NCBI RefSeq assembly: GCF_025370935.1
Contig: NC_133477.1
Coordinates: 21,217,377-21,281,376, forward strand
Direction of reading: 5' to 3'
From: Choristoneura fumiferana
Taxonomy: Eukaryota > Arthropoda > Insecta > Lepidoptera > Tortricidae
Length of the DNA stretch: 64,000 nucleotides
Positions within the stretch are counted from its first letter, which is position 1. Each line of letters starts with the position of its first letter. The notes below the pieces were generated by a model that ran no database searches, was not told where the DNA came from, and saw only the letters and a list, made by a program, of their open reading frames with translations. Shown here one piece after another: positions 35,767 to 47,038 of the stretch. Made by a program: the position numbers and the translations under genes.

Positions 35767-36100
35767 CTACCAGTTCTCGCATATGGAGCAGAAACTTGGG
35801 TCTTTACTAAAGAGTGTATACACAAAGTACAGGTAGCCCAAAGAGCAGTGGAGAGGAAGCTGGTGGGAATAACGCTGAGGGACCGAAAAATAAACAAGTG
35901 GCTTTGGGAGCAAAGTGGTGTCGCAGACGCTGTTCATCGAATAGCTACCATGAAGTGGCAATGGGCGGGCCACGTCGCTCGAAAGCACGACTCGTGGTGC
36001 AGGAAGACATTGGAGTGGAGACCCTGGGGCGCGACACGCCCGAGAGGACGTCCGCAGATGAGATGCAACATAGATGGAAGGATGACATCAAGAAATAATA
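35767..36100 (+). pseudogene. RTE-like LINE reverse-transcriptase C-terminus
   Basis: Encodes LAYGAETWVFTKE, VAQRAVERKLVGITLRDRK, MKWQWAGHVARKHDSW and RPRGRPQM, then shifts frame before RWKDDIKK and a stop. It keeps about 110 codons, the longest piece of this family here. Confidence 0.8.
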
Positions 36101-36740
36101 ATAATAAATTCATTTATTTCGGGCAACTTGGCCAATACAATAAATACCTTACAGACTAACATACATATTTATATTTTAATCAAAAATATTTAAAACTAAT
36201 TGTCTGAGTCGCGGCCATTTTGGCTGGTACCCGTAGGAATAGGCATGGATGTGTATAGGTATTAAGTTAGTGTTTCTGTATGTGTATCTTTTTTATCAGC
36301 CAATAAAACATTCTTATTCTTATTCAATTGGTCTGCAACCCTTGGCGTCTCTAAAATAAAATAATTTTCAAATTAATTGTATGCACGTTATAACATTGTT
36401 TAATTTCAAATTATAAATTCTAAGTCAACAATCTGCTAAAACTTAAGTCGAAATCAAACAGTTCACAAGGAAATAACAAAAGCATTGCTTACAAATTCAC
36501 GCGTAATTCGGTACAAAAACGTTGTGAAATCGGCCGGCTAGCAAAGTTACTCCAAATTGAAACAGAGGGATACCTACCTATTGTAACACATGCTGAAGAA
36601 GTAATTAACTAACCAGTTAAATTGGAAATATTCCAATACTGTTAATGATTACAAAACGAAGTTTCGATGTCTAACAAACTCGTTCGTAGGCGCAGGGTGT
36701 GCGCACAGTGGCACGGTTAGCGGAAAGTCCTTCGACAATA
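36101..36740. other. No gene recognised
   Basis: Begins with (AAT)n and a LINE-like tail (TTCGGGCAACTTGGCCAATA); the rest is unassigned. Confidence 0.4.
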
Positions 36741-36805
36741 AATATCATGGGACAGTTAACTCCAATTGACCTAGACCCAAACTAAGCAAAGCTTTTGTAC
36801 TATGT
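36741..36805 (-). repeat. LINE-tail repeat G
   Basis: Reverse of the block GACTAGGTCAATTGGTGT ... ATATTT found at 41640-41720, 44885-44990 and 46668-46740. Confidence 0.55.
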
Positions 36806-36817
36806 ATACGAGACAAC

Positions 36818-37037
36818 CAGTGGCGGAGCTAGATGGATGAGCCATCATCCTTCTTTCCACGTAGCTTGAACTTTTATTGGCCTTCAAAAACATTTAAGTA
36901 CCTAAAAAAAGGGCTAGAGCCTGCTCACAACATTTTTTCTCTTTTCTTTTAAGCTTAGGTAGAGGGCCCCCTGAGGTCTGGGGCCCTGGTGCACTGCACC
37001 ACCTGGCCATAGTGGCCATACGATAGCTACGCCACTG
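36818..37037. mobile_element. hAT-like MITE, 220 bp, 8-bp target duplication
   Basis: Ends CAGTGGCGGAGCTA and TAGCTACGCCACTG are inverted. Flanks GAGACAAC and CAGACAAC form an 8-bp target duplication with one mismatch. Both the CAGTGGCG ends and 8-bp duplications are typical of hAT elements. It lies beside repeat G. Confidence 0.8.
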
Positions 37038-37148
37038 CAGACAACATATAAACGTACATAACATAAATATAAGTAGATAAATACATACATAACATCCAAG
37101 ACTACAGAACAAATATTTTGTATTATTCATACAAATATGTATAGGTAT

Positions 37149-37216
37149 GCCCCGACCGGGGATCGAACCCGGTAACAAGCTTCATAGTCAGGTTCTATAA
37201 CCACTTGGCTATCCCA
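37149..37216 (-). mobile_element. tRNA-like SINE head
   Basis: GGGGATCGAACCCGG (B box in reverse) and AACCACTTGGCTATCC (A box in reverse), the reverse relative of 28065-28150. Confidence 0.55.
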
Positions 37217-37334
37217 TCGTAATTTGTTTGTTATAGGTATTGCAATGCAAGAGTTGCAACAAAAATTAAAGAAAAAGAACCCTTAAGACCAAATTGTTTA
37301 CGTTTTCAAAACAAAATTCCAAAAATTATTCCGG

Positions 37335-37435
37335 TTAGTGGTCACCACTCGAGGAACTCTGTCCCCCAACAATTATCTGCTCTTCGAGCGATGTGGTGCG
37401 CCCATTGCCACTTGCACTTGCTTCTTCAAGCTGTA
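37335..37435 (-). pseudogene. RTE-like LINE C-terminal fragment
   Basis: Minus strand encodes KWQWAHHIARRADNCWGTEF, then a stop within LEW. A longer open frame in another register (Gly/Ser-rich) is a by-product. Confidence 0.6.
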
Positions 37436-37800
37436 TCGGTGACATGCTATACGTGGCGTTCATTTTAGACGCTCCGCTAGTCGCCCCGCCAGTCGCTCCG
37501 CCTACCGCTAAGCCCAAACCTGAGATCTGGCCGTGGCCGTAAGTCTACAAAGCGTCAAGTGTCCGTAGCGCGGTACAATTAGAAGTTCCCTCGAGACTTT
37601 TGTTTATGAAACTTGAATTTGTTCCATTATTAATGTTCCGTTGAAAGTTTAAAAGGTGTTTGGCGAATTGTGGTTCCGATCGCCGCTTAATTATAGACTT
37701 GAACGAGCATTTGGAGACGGGAACTATAGAGGAATGTGCTGCTCTTTGAGGAAGTCACTTAGTAGAGACAGAGATCATTCCGTTTTACATATAATCTAAC

Positions 37801-38448
37801 TTAAAAACGTTGTTGAACCTCCAACATCATTATCTCAAAAACAGCTGAACCAATTTTTACGAAACATATAAGAACTTTACTATTTATTGAATCAGGCATC
37901 ACTTTGCTGAGGTCCATATCAATGAACTAAAAGAATTTCATTGCTTATCCGCGACCTCATGATAGCTAAGTTTATGCAAGATATGCGTGTTCATGCAGTT
38001 CCTCCGCCTCCATACTGTAAGAACACAACCGTACACCATGCTACCAGATGTTAGACCAGGTGTTGTGTTTAGTCTAACATCTGGTACCATGGTTTACGGT
38101 TGTGTTGCTCTGGTTGAGTTCAAAACGTGTCAGTGTAGTGTGGTGGTGGTGATAGATGGGTTTGTGTGATTTGTGTGTGTTCTTAAAGCAAGAAGGCGGA
38201 GGAGCTGCTTGAACACGCATACCAATTCTGCATAAACTTAGCTATCATAAGGTCGCGGGTGAGCAAAGGAATTCTTTTAGTTCATTGATATTTAAGAACT
38301 ACCACAAGAAAACTCGATTTCATGTAACAAAACCCATCGAAATCTCTACATTACTTTGGGAGCTACGATGCTACAGACTACAAACGAATAGATAGACGTT
38401 GGCATCAAACTTACAACACCCCACTTTTTCCATCGGGAGTTAAAAAAT
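37801..38448 (+). repeat. Repeat B copy split by a foldback element
   Basis: Left part 37801-37876 (AGCTGAACCAATTTTTACGA) and right part 38293-38448 (GGGAGCTACGATGCTACAGA, ending CATCGGGAGTTAAAAAA) form one diverged repeat B once the foldback is removed. Confidence 0.65.
37877..38292. mobile_element. Foldback element, copy 2, 8-bp target duplication
   Basis: Related to 30956-31390 (GATAGCTAAG...ATGCAAGATATGCGTGTTCA at left, its reverse at right). TAAGAACT flanks it at 37869-37876 and 38293-38300. Confidence 0.8.
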
Positions 38449-38507
38449 AAGCCAGAACAATATTCTAAATCATTCACAAACGCCCCAATCTTTCCCAATA
38501 AAAAAAA

Positions 38508-38845
38508 ACGGCCAAGAGCGTGTCAGACACACCCAAAGTAGGGTTCCGTAGCCATTAAGAAAAAAATTAAGCAATATCTTTCTAACGATACCCCACAATA
38601 TAGGGTTGGATTAGAAAAAAAAAATCACCCCCACTTATTTGTCTATGGGAGGTACCCTAAAAAAAATTTTATTTGATTTTTTTATTGCACCATTTTATCG
38701 GCATAGTTTACATGTATATCCGTGCAAAATGATTTCTAGCATTGATAGTCCCTGAGCAAAGCCGCGGACGGACAGACAGACAGACAGACATGGCGAAACT
38801 ATAAGGATTCCGTTTTTGCCATTTTGGCTACGGAACCCTAAAAAC
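38508..38845 (+). repeat. Repeat D, copy 3
   Basis: ACGGCCAAGAGCGTGTCAGA at the left, (ACAG)n then GGCTACGGAACCCTAAAAA at the right; shorter than copy 1. Confidence 0.7.
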
Positions 38846-39202
38846 CAACTCAATCCATAAACACCATCCCTCAAAAATCCACCAATAAATTTCAACGCCA
38901 CTCAATCAACACCGCAAATGCATGGCTAGGCACAATCAAACTACCCTCCCAAAATCCACAGTTTAGCAAAATACGATGCAGACAATTTACAATCTGCGGG
39001 CCCGCCGTCAGTTCTGTATGCGCATAATGTGAGCATACGTGTGTAAATTTAATATGGAGTGGTGACAGCGTATTAATCAGGATGTCTGCTGTGTCGCTTT
39101 CAGACTAACGCGCCATTGGATGCTACGCTAATAGAGATACGGTGACAGGCAGAAGCTACAGCGAGAATATCGTAAAAGGACCATGGGCAGAACTGTCATC
39201 AC

Positions 39203-39471
39203 CCATCAACAGAAATGAAAAATGTATCATTTAATGGGTCTTGGCAACCTGGTGTTTTTTTACTATGACGAGGATCGCCCTGTTTGGGATTTTTTGCTCA
39301 TTACATTGAAAGTTACAGGAAGATGGTTACATAGAAACGTTAAGTTACCAGCAATAATAGTTAAAACTAAAAGTAAAACCCCATACATAGGGCAATATTC
39401 GTCATAGTAAAAAATCATCAGGTTGCCATATCTATTAAATAAGACATGTTTCATTTCTGTTGGTGGGTGGG
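39203..39471. mobile_element. Foldback element, about 270 bp
   Basis: Left arm CCATCAACAGAAATGAAAAA through GGCAACCTGG to GATCGCCCT; right arm is its reverse, ending TTTCTGTTGGTGGG. Arms about 80 bp. Confidence 0.75.
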
Positions 39472-39689
39472 GAGAGTGCCCATACTTTGCCCATTGTCCT
39501 TTGCGGTTAACACTCCACGGGAAAAATCGGCCAAATTCCATACAAATGTGGGTAGTTTATGAATATCCAGTGTCCACTACCGCATGCCTGGACTTTAGCT
39601 TCCCTAAAGAATTCGTAGCGTAGGAACAGAGTGGTTGTTGGGCCGTATCACTGTGTATAGCGGAAAAGTGTTTGGCTTTATTCGTTTTT

Positions 39690-39968
39690 AACCCCTGACA
39701 CAAAAAGAGGGGTGTTATAATTTTGACCGCTATGTGTGTTTGTGTGTCTGTATGTCTGTGTGTCTGCGTGTGTGTGTGTGTCTGTCTGTCTGTGGCACCA
39801 TAGCTCTTAAACGGGTGGACCGATTTGAATGCTGTTTTTATTTAATTGAAAGCAGGTTTTCTAGCAATGGTTCTTAGACATGTTTTATCAAAATCGGCTC
39901 AGCCGTTTTTGAGATATTCAACTTTGAAGTGACATAGTCGGGGGTCTTCCAATTTTTTGTTGGTTAGG
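39690..39968 (-). repeat. Repeat B, reverse copy
   Basis: TTTAACCCCTGACACAAAAA at the left and GAAGTGACATAGTCGGGGGT then TTGTTGGTTAGG at the right. Confidence 0.75.
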
Positions 39969-40642
39969 TTATATATTCCAGTAGATGTCGCTGTACAGTG
40001 TATTAAACAATAATGAATCGCGTTGGTTACATTAATGTCTGTTAGTATACAGGGTGGCTCATTTAGATCGGTCAGTATGGGAAAGTCTGAAACTATAAGA
40101 CATACTAAGATCTGTCCTTAGGAACCATGTCATCGATTTTAGTAACAAGAACAACTGCATTCTCATAGATTTAAAAAAAAACTTGTACTCAGCACGGGAA
40201 TCTAACCCGGTTGTTTTGAAAAATAAAACTTAAACTTACTTACTTATTTGTACGCCTAACGGCAAAACATAGAGTTCTATGAAATATTTAAATAAGATCT
40301 GTTTTTGTACCTATGTTTGACAAATAAATTTATCATTATCATTTTTTTATTTCTACTCCAAATTTGTTACTTTTACGGGTATCCCGTGAAACCGTATTAG
40401 ATATTGTCATCATTCCTTTCGTTTGTTGTTTAACTTACCTACTTTGTTTACTTTGTGCATAATATTTTCCTAATAAGTGTAGTCATATCAGTGAAAACTT
40501 TACTGGCTCATGATTTACCTGCATGTATACTAGCTTCATGTATTGCTGTTTGTTTTCCTCAATAAAGAAAAAAAAAAAAAAAAAAAAAAATATCATTATC
40601 ATTATCATTAAAATGCATTTTATTTATTCTAACACATAACAT

Positions 40643-40781
40643 TTGGAATTTACCACATTTACAGTGAAGGAAAACATCAAGAGAACTGTAAACCTACGAA
40701 TCAATTCAATGATATGTGCGAAATTTCCAATCCGTAACGCGCAAGCTCTCATTTTGAGAGGCCTGTGCCCACTAGTGGGAT
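40643..40781 (+). repeat. SINE-derived fragment
   Basis: ACAGTGAAGGAAAACATC and ATTTTGAGAGGCCTGTGCCC match the reverse of the SINE at 27630-27872. It continues after the MITE at 41136 (AGGAATGATCATTATT). Confidence 0.5.
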
Positions 40782-40784
40782 GTA

Positions 40785-41133
40785 TACCGGGTGTGGCCTG
40801 TAATACGAGCAAAACATTAAAACATAGGTCGTCCTCGTCAAACTGAACATTAGTTCAGCGACTTTTAAAAATAAAGGAGTCTTTGAATTTTCCCTTTTTA
40901 TACAAATTAAATACTGCTATCAATGTACGCCATTCTAGAATACAACTGACGTCGCCTGTCACGCTACAAACATCAAGCATTTTGCTTTACATTGCTTCTT
41001 CGCATAAATTTAAAAGCTTAATAAAAATTAAAAAACTAATTATTTTTAAAAGTCGCTGAACTAATGTTGTTCAGTTTGACGAGTATGATCTATGTTTTAA
41101 TTATTTGCTCGTATTACAGGCCACACCCGGTAT
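40785..41133. mobile_element. Mariner-like MITE, 349 bp, TA target duplication
   Basis: TACCGGGTGTGGCCTGTAAT at the left and its reverse complement at the right, arms about 90 bp, flanked by TA on each side. The site lies inside a SINE fragment. Confidence 0.85.
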
Positions 41134-41639
41134 AGGAATGATCATTATTAAATATTCTTGTCGCTTGGACCAACTTTGGCATCACTCGAAGCGATACAGG
41201 GCATATTTGTTTTACATCGAACGTGCGCGAACCGAATTCCACGGCTACGGCAATCGACAGATTCCACAATATAGAATTGTAAAGGAATGTCTCGATATTG
41301 GAGCTTGAAGAACAATACGTATTTGGTAGCGAAAGATTAGGGTTATAAGGATAAAGAGCACTAGAAACATAGAACTAACATTGAAAATACAAACTGAAAT
41401 ATAGGTGCACAGAAAAACCGGAAAAATAAGACCAGGCGGCCTACCATGATCTTTTCATAAACGATCCAAACGCAGAGCAGTTCAATTTAGGCACCTAAAC
41501 TGAATCGTCAAAATTGGTACCACGACGTTTATTTCTCAGAGCGGAGTCTCAATGGTTTACAAGTGAAAGACCGATTTTGTCTCTGATCTGAAACTGAAAC
41601 GCTAAGTCGCGAAAGGGATGCCGCTATATGCAAACCAAA

Positions 41640-41720
41640 TATTGTGTTGCCTAGTATCCATAGTACAAGCTTTGCTTAGTTTGGGACTAGGTCAATTTGT
41701 TTAAAGTGTCCATGATATTT
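41640..41720 (+). repeat. LINE-tail repeat G
   Basis: TACAAGCTTTGCTTAGTTTG then GGGACTAGGTCAATTTG and (ATTT)n. Confidence 0.55.
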
Positions 41721-42015
41721 ATTTATTTATTTAATCATTATTATTAAATATTTAAAATTTTAATAAATTAATTATTGCTTGACGCTAACATCAAAGCTTA
41801 GTTTTTTTTAATGACCTAAGTGACAAGTCCTTAACCCTATGCTAAAAAAATGTGACATTGTGGTTATGAATTTGTACAATATTTTTTCTATTTCTTTTAG
41901 TTTTTTTTTATTTGATACATTTTTCTCATAAGGATTTTACCCGTAAAAGTAACAAAATTTGGAGTTGAAATAAAAAATACAAAAATACTCCAAAAACCAA
42001 TCTTAATCTTGATCG

Positions 42016-42756
42016 ATATAATGTTACATACATACATACATAAAATCACGCCTCTTTCCCAACGGGGTAGGCAGAGACTACATCCTTCCACTTGCTGCGA
42101 TTCTGGCATGTATGCCATACCATGCCATGCATGAAAAGATTGATGAATTTAGATGCACGTCGGTTTAGAGTACTCCTGGCCCGGCCTTTCTTCAGAACGT
42201 CTCCGACTTGATCGTGGTACGTTCGTCTAGGCCTTCCTCTCCCAACGTTCCCATTCACGCTCGTCTTATAGATCTGCTTAGTCAATCTGTTTTCATTCAT
42301 TCTCTCAACATGCCCAAACCATCCAAGCATCCCTTTCTCAATCCGTGTAACTATATACCTTCAGTGACAGCGTTCCCTTATCGCACTATTTCTAATTCTG
42401 TCACTCAATTTCACACCTAACATACTTCTTAACGCTCTTATTTCTACCGCATTTATTCTACTCTGATGTCTTTCCTGCCACACCCAACTTTCACTTCCAT
42501 ACATGAGTGTTGGTACCAGCGCACCCCTCTATGCACAGCCACACGAGCTCTTTTGGAGATTTTCTGGCTATTCATAAAGGTTTACAACGCTCCATTCACT
42601 ACGTTACCAGGCTTTACTCTCCTTTCAATATCACTTTCACACTTTCCATCCCTAATAAACATAGATCCCAGGTACACAAATTCATTCACTTGCTCCAAGT
42701 TTTCGTCACCAATCCGGACACATATTTCCGTTACGTTCTCTTCCTTTTCAAAATAA
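42016..42756 (-). pseudogene. LINE reverse-transcriptase C-terminus with (CATA)n tail
   Basis: Minus strand encodes NEFVYLGSMFIRDGKCESDI, VLVPTLMYGSESWVWQERHQ, then after frame breaks MLGWFGHVERMNENRLTKQI, GNVGRGRPRRTYHDQV and SKWKDVVSAYPVGKEA with a stop and (TATG)n. Several frameshifts and stops make it dead. A different LINE family from 1209-1801. Confidence 0.8.
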
Positions 42757-42794
42757 TAATGTTAATGAAATGAATATCGTCTATGGCTATTGTC

Positions 42795-43060
42795 ATCATC
42801 ATCATCATTATCTCAGCCGTAGGACGTCCACTTTTGGACATAAGCCTCGCCATGGACCTCCAGTTGCTTCGATTGGAAGCAGCCTGCATTCGCATTGACC
42901 CCGCGGCATTGGTGGACAGCGTAGGATGCTGCGTCTGCGCTTGCCGATCCGCGGTCTCTATTCGATTGGCTATTGTAGCAAATATTTTCAGCAGGGCCGA
43001 CAACGCACTGGCATCGCGAAAAACGCTGCGGGTATCTATGGACAGTGATGATCACTTAAC
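42795..43060 (-). pseudogene. RTE-like LINE C-terminal end
   Basis: Minus strand ends SKQLEVHGEAYVQKWTSYG then a stop and (GAT)n. The upstream part is decayed. Confidence 0.65.
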
Positions 43061-43309
43061 ATCAGGTGACCCACTAGGTCGTTTGTCTGGCCTCTTTAAC
43101 ATAAAAAAAGAATAAAAGAATGAATGATTTATTTTGAAAAATATCACAACAAATGACATGATCAATGTCGAGATAATATTTTTAGCGCCTTGTAGTAAAA
43201 AGGCGGCAAAACTGCGTTAAATGCGTTCGAGACATGCGCTGGCGCATGGAACGAGAGTTGTGTGAGTGCCTAACCTTGTTACAAATCTGTTGCGCGCACC
43301 CACATCACT

Positions 43310-44260
43310 AAGGACGCGCCCACACCGTTGCTTCAAAAACCGGCCAAGAGCGTGTCGGACACGCACGAAATAGGGTTCCGTAGCCATTACGAAAAAAATA
43401 AGTAATATTTTTCTAAGGATTTCGTATTTTGTACGGAATATTCCAACTTTAGGTATATTTTGTACCTTAGGCTGCTATTTACTCTTAAACTACTAATAAT
43501 TCTCAAGAAAAACTTAACCGTTAATGTTTTCCCTTGTAAGTTTGATATACTTACTACCATCCTGAATTTTTCAAATTTTTTCCGCCCACCGGTTTAGATT
43601 TTAGAGGGGGGGGGGACGACGACGACGATTGATTTTAATGAAAATTTGCACTTTAAAGTTGAATATTTTGCAAACAAATCACTGAATCGAAAAATCGTTT
43701 TAGCAACCCCCAAATGGTTTTAAAAGACCTATCCAACAATATCCCAAACTATAGGGATGGTTGAGAAAAAAAACACCCCCACTTTACGTCTATGAGGAGG
43801 TACTGTAAAAAATTTTTTTTTTTAATTCAAAATTCAAATTCAAAATTCTAGCATTGATTGTCCCTGAGCAAAGCTGCGGACGGACAGACAGACAGACAGA
43901 CAGTCATGGCGAAACTATAAGGATTTCGTTTTTGCCATTTTGGCTACGGAACCCTAAAAACGGTGACGGTACGGAATCGCAGTGACGCATCGTATGCGCA
44001 CCATTTTTATTGCATGTTCCACACCGCTGCTTAAAATACGCAAACGGTGTGGAATCGCAGTGACGTGTAAACGTCAGAACCTTACCGCATGCTCTCTACC
44101 AAAAGTCGTGACGTTTACGGCACGTTACTGCAATTCCGCACCGTCTGCGTATTTTGAGCAGCGGTGTGGAGAGCATGCGATAAAAACGGTGTGCATACGA
44201 TGCGTCACTGCGATTCCGTACCGTCACCGTTTTTTAAGCAGTGGTGTGACCGCTCCTTAA
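43310..44260. mobile_element. Large foldback element split by repeat D
   Basis: Inner arms 43958-44080 and 44107-44231 are near reverse complements (AACGGTGACGGTACGGAATC at left). Outer arm pieces 43310-43336 and 44233-44260 complete the palindrome once repeat D is removed. Confidence 0.8.
43337..43960 (+). repeat. Repeat D, copy 4, nested in the foldback
   Basis: CCGGCCAAGAGCGTGTCGGA to GGCTACGGAACCCTAAAAA, the longest copy here. Confidence 0.75.
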
Positions 44261-44439
44261 GGACCTACGCTAGCTGGCATCAGGTGCACGAGCGGCGCAC
44301 GCCTGCGGGCGCGGGCGCAGCTAAACTCCGTAGCACACGATGCCCGCAGTTAGCGCTGCTAATAATATTCTCCAATAGGCGTCCACCTGCTGCGTGCAAA
44401 CCGCTTCAGCTAGAATAAGCCCTAAATGCCACTTCCTTC

Positions 44440-44592
44440 CAGTGTGGTGGTGGTAATAGATGGGTTTGTGTGATTTTTGTGTGTTCTTACAGTGTGGAGG
44501 TGGAGGAACTGCATAAACACTCATAATTTTACACAAACTTAAGTATCGTAATGTCGCGGGTGAGCAAAGAAATTATTTTAGTTCATTAAGAT
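44440..44592. repeat. Half copy of the foldback element of 31 and 38 kb
   Basis: GATGGGTTTGTGTGATTTTT through GTCGCGGGTGAGCAAAG to TTTTAGTTCATTAA matches the right arm only. Confidence 0.7.
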
Positions 44593-44694
44593 CAGATTAA
44601 CATATATTTGGCGAGGCAATATGACGACGCATTACAAATTAAGATGATCGATTTTTAAATGAGCAAGTAGGTAAATGAAAACTTTCGAGGCATG

Positions 44695-44830
44695 TACAGT
44701 CACCGGCATTAATATCTGCCACAGCGGAGCGTGCAAAAATATCTGACGCGTCCTTCCGGCCCTAGAAATAGAGTCGTATCAGATATTTATGCACGCTTGT
44801 TGTGTCAGATATTGGTACTGGTGACTGTAC
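44695..44830. mobile_element. Palindromic MITE beginning GTACAGTCACCGG
   Basis: GTACAGTCACCGGCATTAAT at left and CAGATATTGGTACTGGTGAC then TGTAC at right; same length class as 14097-14232. Confidence 0.8.
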
Positions 44831-44884
44831 TGTACTGCTGGTGAATATACTGTATTTAAGTATGTATCTATCTATATAATTATA

Positions 44885-44990
44885 TTTATCCGTTGCTTAG
44901 TACCCATAACACAAGCTTTGCTAAGCTTACTTTGGGAGTAGGTCAATTGGTGTGAATTGTCCCGTGATATTTATTTTATTTATGATTTAT
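44885..44990 (+). repeat. LINE-tail repeat G
   Basis: CCGTTGCTTAGTACCCATAA and GGTCAATTGGTGTGAATTGT, followed by (ATTT)n. Confidence 0.6.
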
Positions 44991-45396
44991 TTATTTATAT
45001 AACCTCCAAAAAAATCAAGCTATAAATCTAAAATTGTGAGGTTCTACTTATAAAATTATCAGAATTTCAGCCTTCTACCGTAATCCAGTGCTGCTAAACA
45101 GAAGCGCAGAAAAACAGCACGATGTTTTCAGAAAAAGAAGGCACACTTGGCGCGGGACACTGTCGTGCCCCCAGATAACTGTAGGTATATTCTCATTGGA
45201 TAAGATTATGTAATCTTATACTATTATAATGATACAACAAAAATACAATCCATTAGTCTTTCAAAGTGTTTATTGAACAAGCGAATGTTTTTCAACCATT
45301 TTAATGAGACTGCCCCTCTATTTACCCGAGTGCGCGGAGGAGGGTTATGTTTTATCAAGCGTGTGTATTTTCGAATTCAAATTTTAAATACTTTTT

Positions 45397-45800
45397 TAAC
45401 CGACTTCAAAAAAAGGAGGAGGTTATCAATTCGGTTGTATTTTTTTTTATGTTTGCCACCTCAGAACTCCGTCATTTATGAACCGATTTGATTTTTTTTT
45501 GCGTTCGTCTAGGAATGCCTTCAGTTAGGTCGCTTAAGCACCAAATCAGGATTTGATGATGGGATCTTAAAGAAATCGAGGGAACTTTTCAAATGTTGTA
45601 GGGAATAGTAAATTGGATATATTTAGTAGTAACTCGTGCATTTGCTACTGAAAAACATCATTTGGTGAAGTGGAGACCACAGTTGACCATCGGGGTTATC
45701 TTATTGTTAGGGGTCCTTGCGGATACACTTCGACCCTAAGCATTGACAGAAGTTCAGCTATTAAAACTCATCGCAGAAGAAATCGTGGAAACAAACTAAC
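45397..45800 (+). repeat. Dispersed repeat H
   Basis: TTTAACCGACTTCAAAAAAA then GGAGGAGGTTATCAATTCGG, a familiar lepidopteran repeat opening, with TTGCGGATACACTTCGACCC near the right. Non-coding. Confidence 0.5.
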
Positions 45801-46105
45801 AATCAGTAAAATTTTGCAATATTTTTATAGAGACACATGAAGAGTGTCAGTAGATGAAATTGTAAGACGATAACTGTTCCTACTGGGTCTTTAATTGATA
45901 AGAATTCTTTATGTTAACCTACGTAACATTTTTATTTCACTGTTTTTTTTTTGGCCAGCAGCATTTATCACATTACAGTCAGTTCTTTTATCGAATTTGA
46001 TGGCATTCACGTCATAACAGTTTCCCTGTTGAAATAAGTACGCAACTGGTTACAGCATGCTTTATGGAATTCTTACTGACCGTACAATTTCCATACATTA
46101 CCTTT

Positions 46106-46243
46106 TTTAACCCCCGCCGCAAAAAGAGGGGTGTTATAAGTTTGACCGTTTTGTGTGTCTGTCTGTCTGTGGCACTGTAGCTCTTAAACGGGTGGACAGA
46201 TTTGAATGCGTTTTTTTTTAATTTGAAATCAGGTTTTTATTCG
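46106..46243 (-). repeat. Repeat B, partial reverse copy
   Basis: TTAACCCCCGCCGCAAAAAG then GTAGCTCTTAAACGGGTGGA. Confidence 0.65.
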
Positions 46244-46667
46244 GTAATTAATTATGAATAAGAAGTAAACATTTTGATGGCAGGTATCTTTTGTGAGGTG
46301 CTAGGGTCAAAACAATAACTAACTGAGATAAATCTAAGTCCACGCGTACGAAGTCGCGGGCACAGCTAGTAAAATTATAAATCTGTCACCTAATAAATAG
46401 ATCAGTAATAATAATTCAATGCTTCTACCTATTCTACTTAGGTAGGTGTTAGGTACACGTCGAGCGAGGCGGGCGAGCGAAGAGGAGTGTTCGGTAGAAC
46501 TGCGACCCACAGCCGCGAGCCGAGCGCGCGAAGCGAGCGCCGCAGTACCGGCCGGCGAAGTGCTAGAACCGAATTTTATTTGCTAATACTTGTATGATGA
46601 ATACGAATGTTTGTAGTAGGTAGAAACTTGAGTCTAGGATGTTTGTGTATATGTCATTGTATGTCTA

Positions 46668-46740
46668 TCCGTTGTTTAGCACCCATAGAACAAGCTTTAT
46701 TAGTTTGGGGCTGGGTCAATTGGTGTAGTTTGTGAGAAGA
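46668..46740 (+). repeat. LINE-tail repeat G
   Basis: TCCGTTGTTTAGCACCCATA and GGGGCTGGGTCAATTGGTGT, followed by (ATT)n. Confidence 0.6.
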
Positions 46741-46762
46741 TATTATTATTATTATTTCATTT

Positions 46763-47038
46763 TTTTTTTTATTTGACTGGATGTCAAACGAGCAAATGGG
46801 TCTCCTGATGGTAAGAGATCACCACCACCCATAAACATCTGCAACACCAGGAGTATTGCAGACGCGTTGCCAACCTAGAGGCCTAAGATGGGATACCTCA
46901 CGTGCCAGTAATTTCACCGGCTGTCTTACTCTCCACGCCGAAACACAACAGTGCAAGCACTGCTGCTTCACGGCAGGATTAGCGAGCAAGATGGTGGTAG
47001 CAATCCGGGCGGACCTTGCACAAAGTCCTACCACCTGC
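46763..47038 (-). mobile_element. SINE family A, copy 4
   Basis: Poly-T left end and CCTACCACCTGCA right end. TTCATT occurs immediately on both sides, consistent with a target duplication. Confidence 0.75.

Noticed and set aside
37335..37517. Gly/Ser-rich 60-codon open frame on the minus strand
   Set aside because: Another frame of the same strand encodes the KWQWAxHIARR segment of an RTE-like LINE, so this frame is a by-product.
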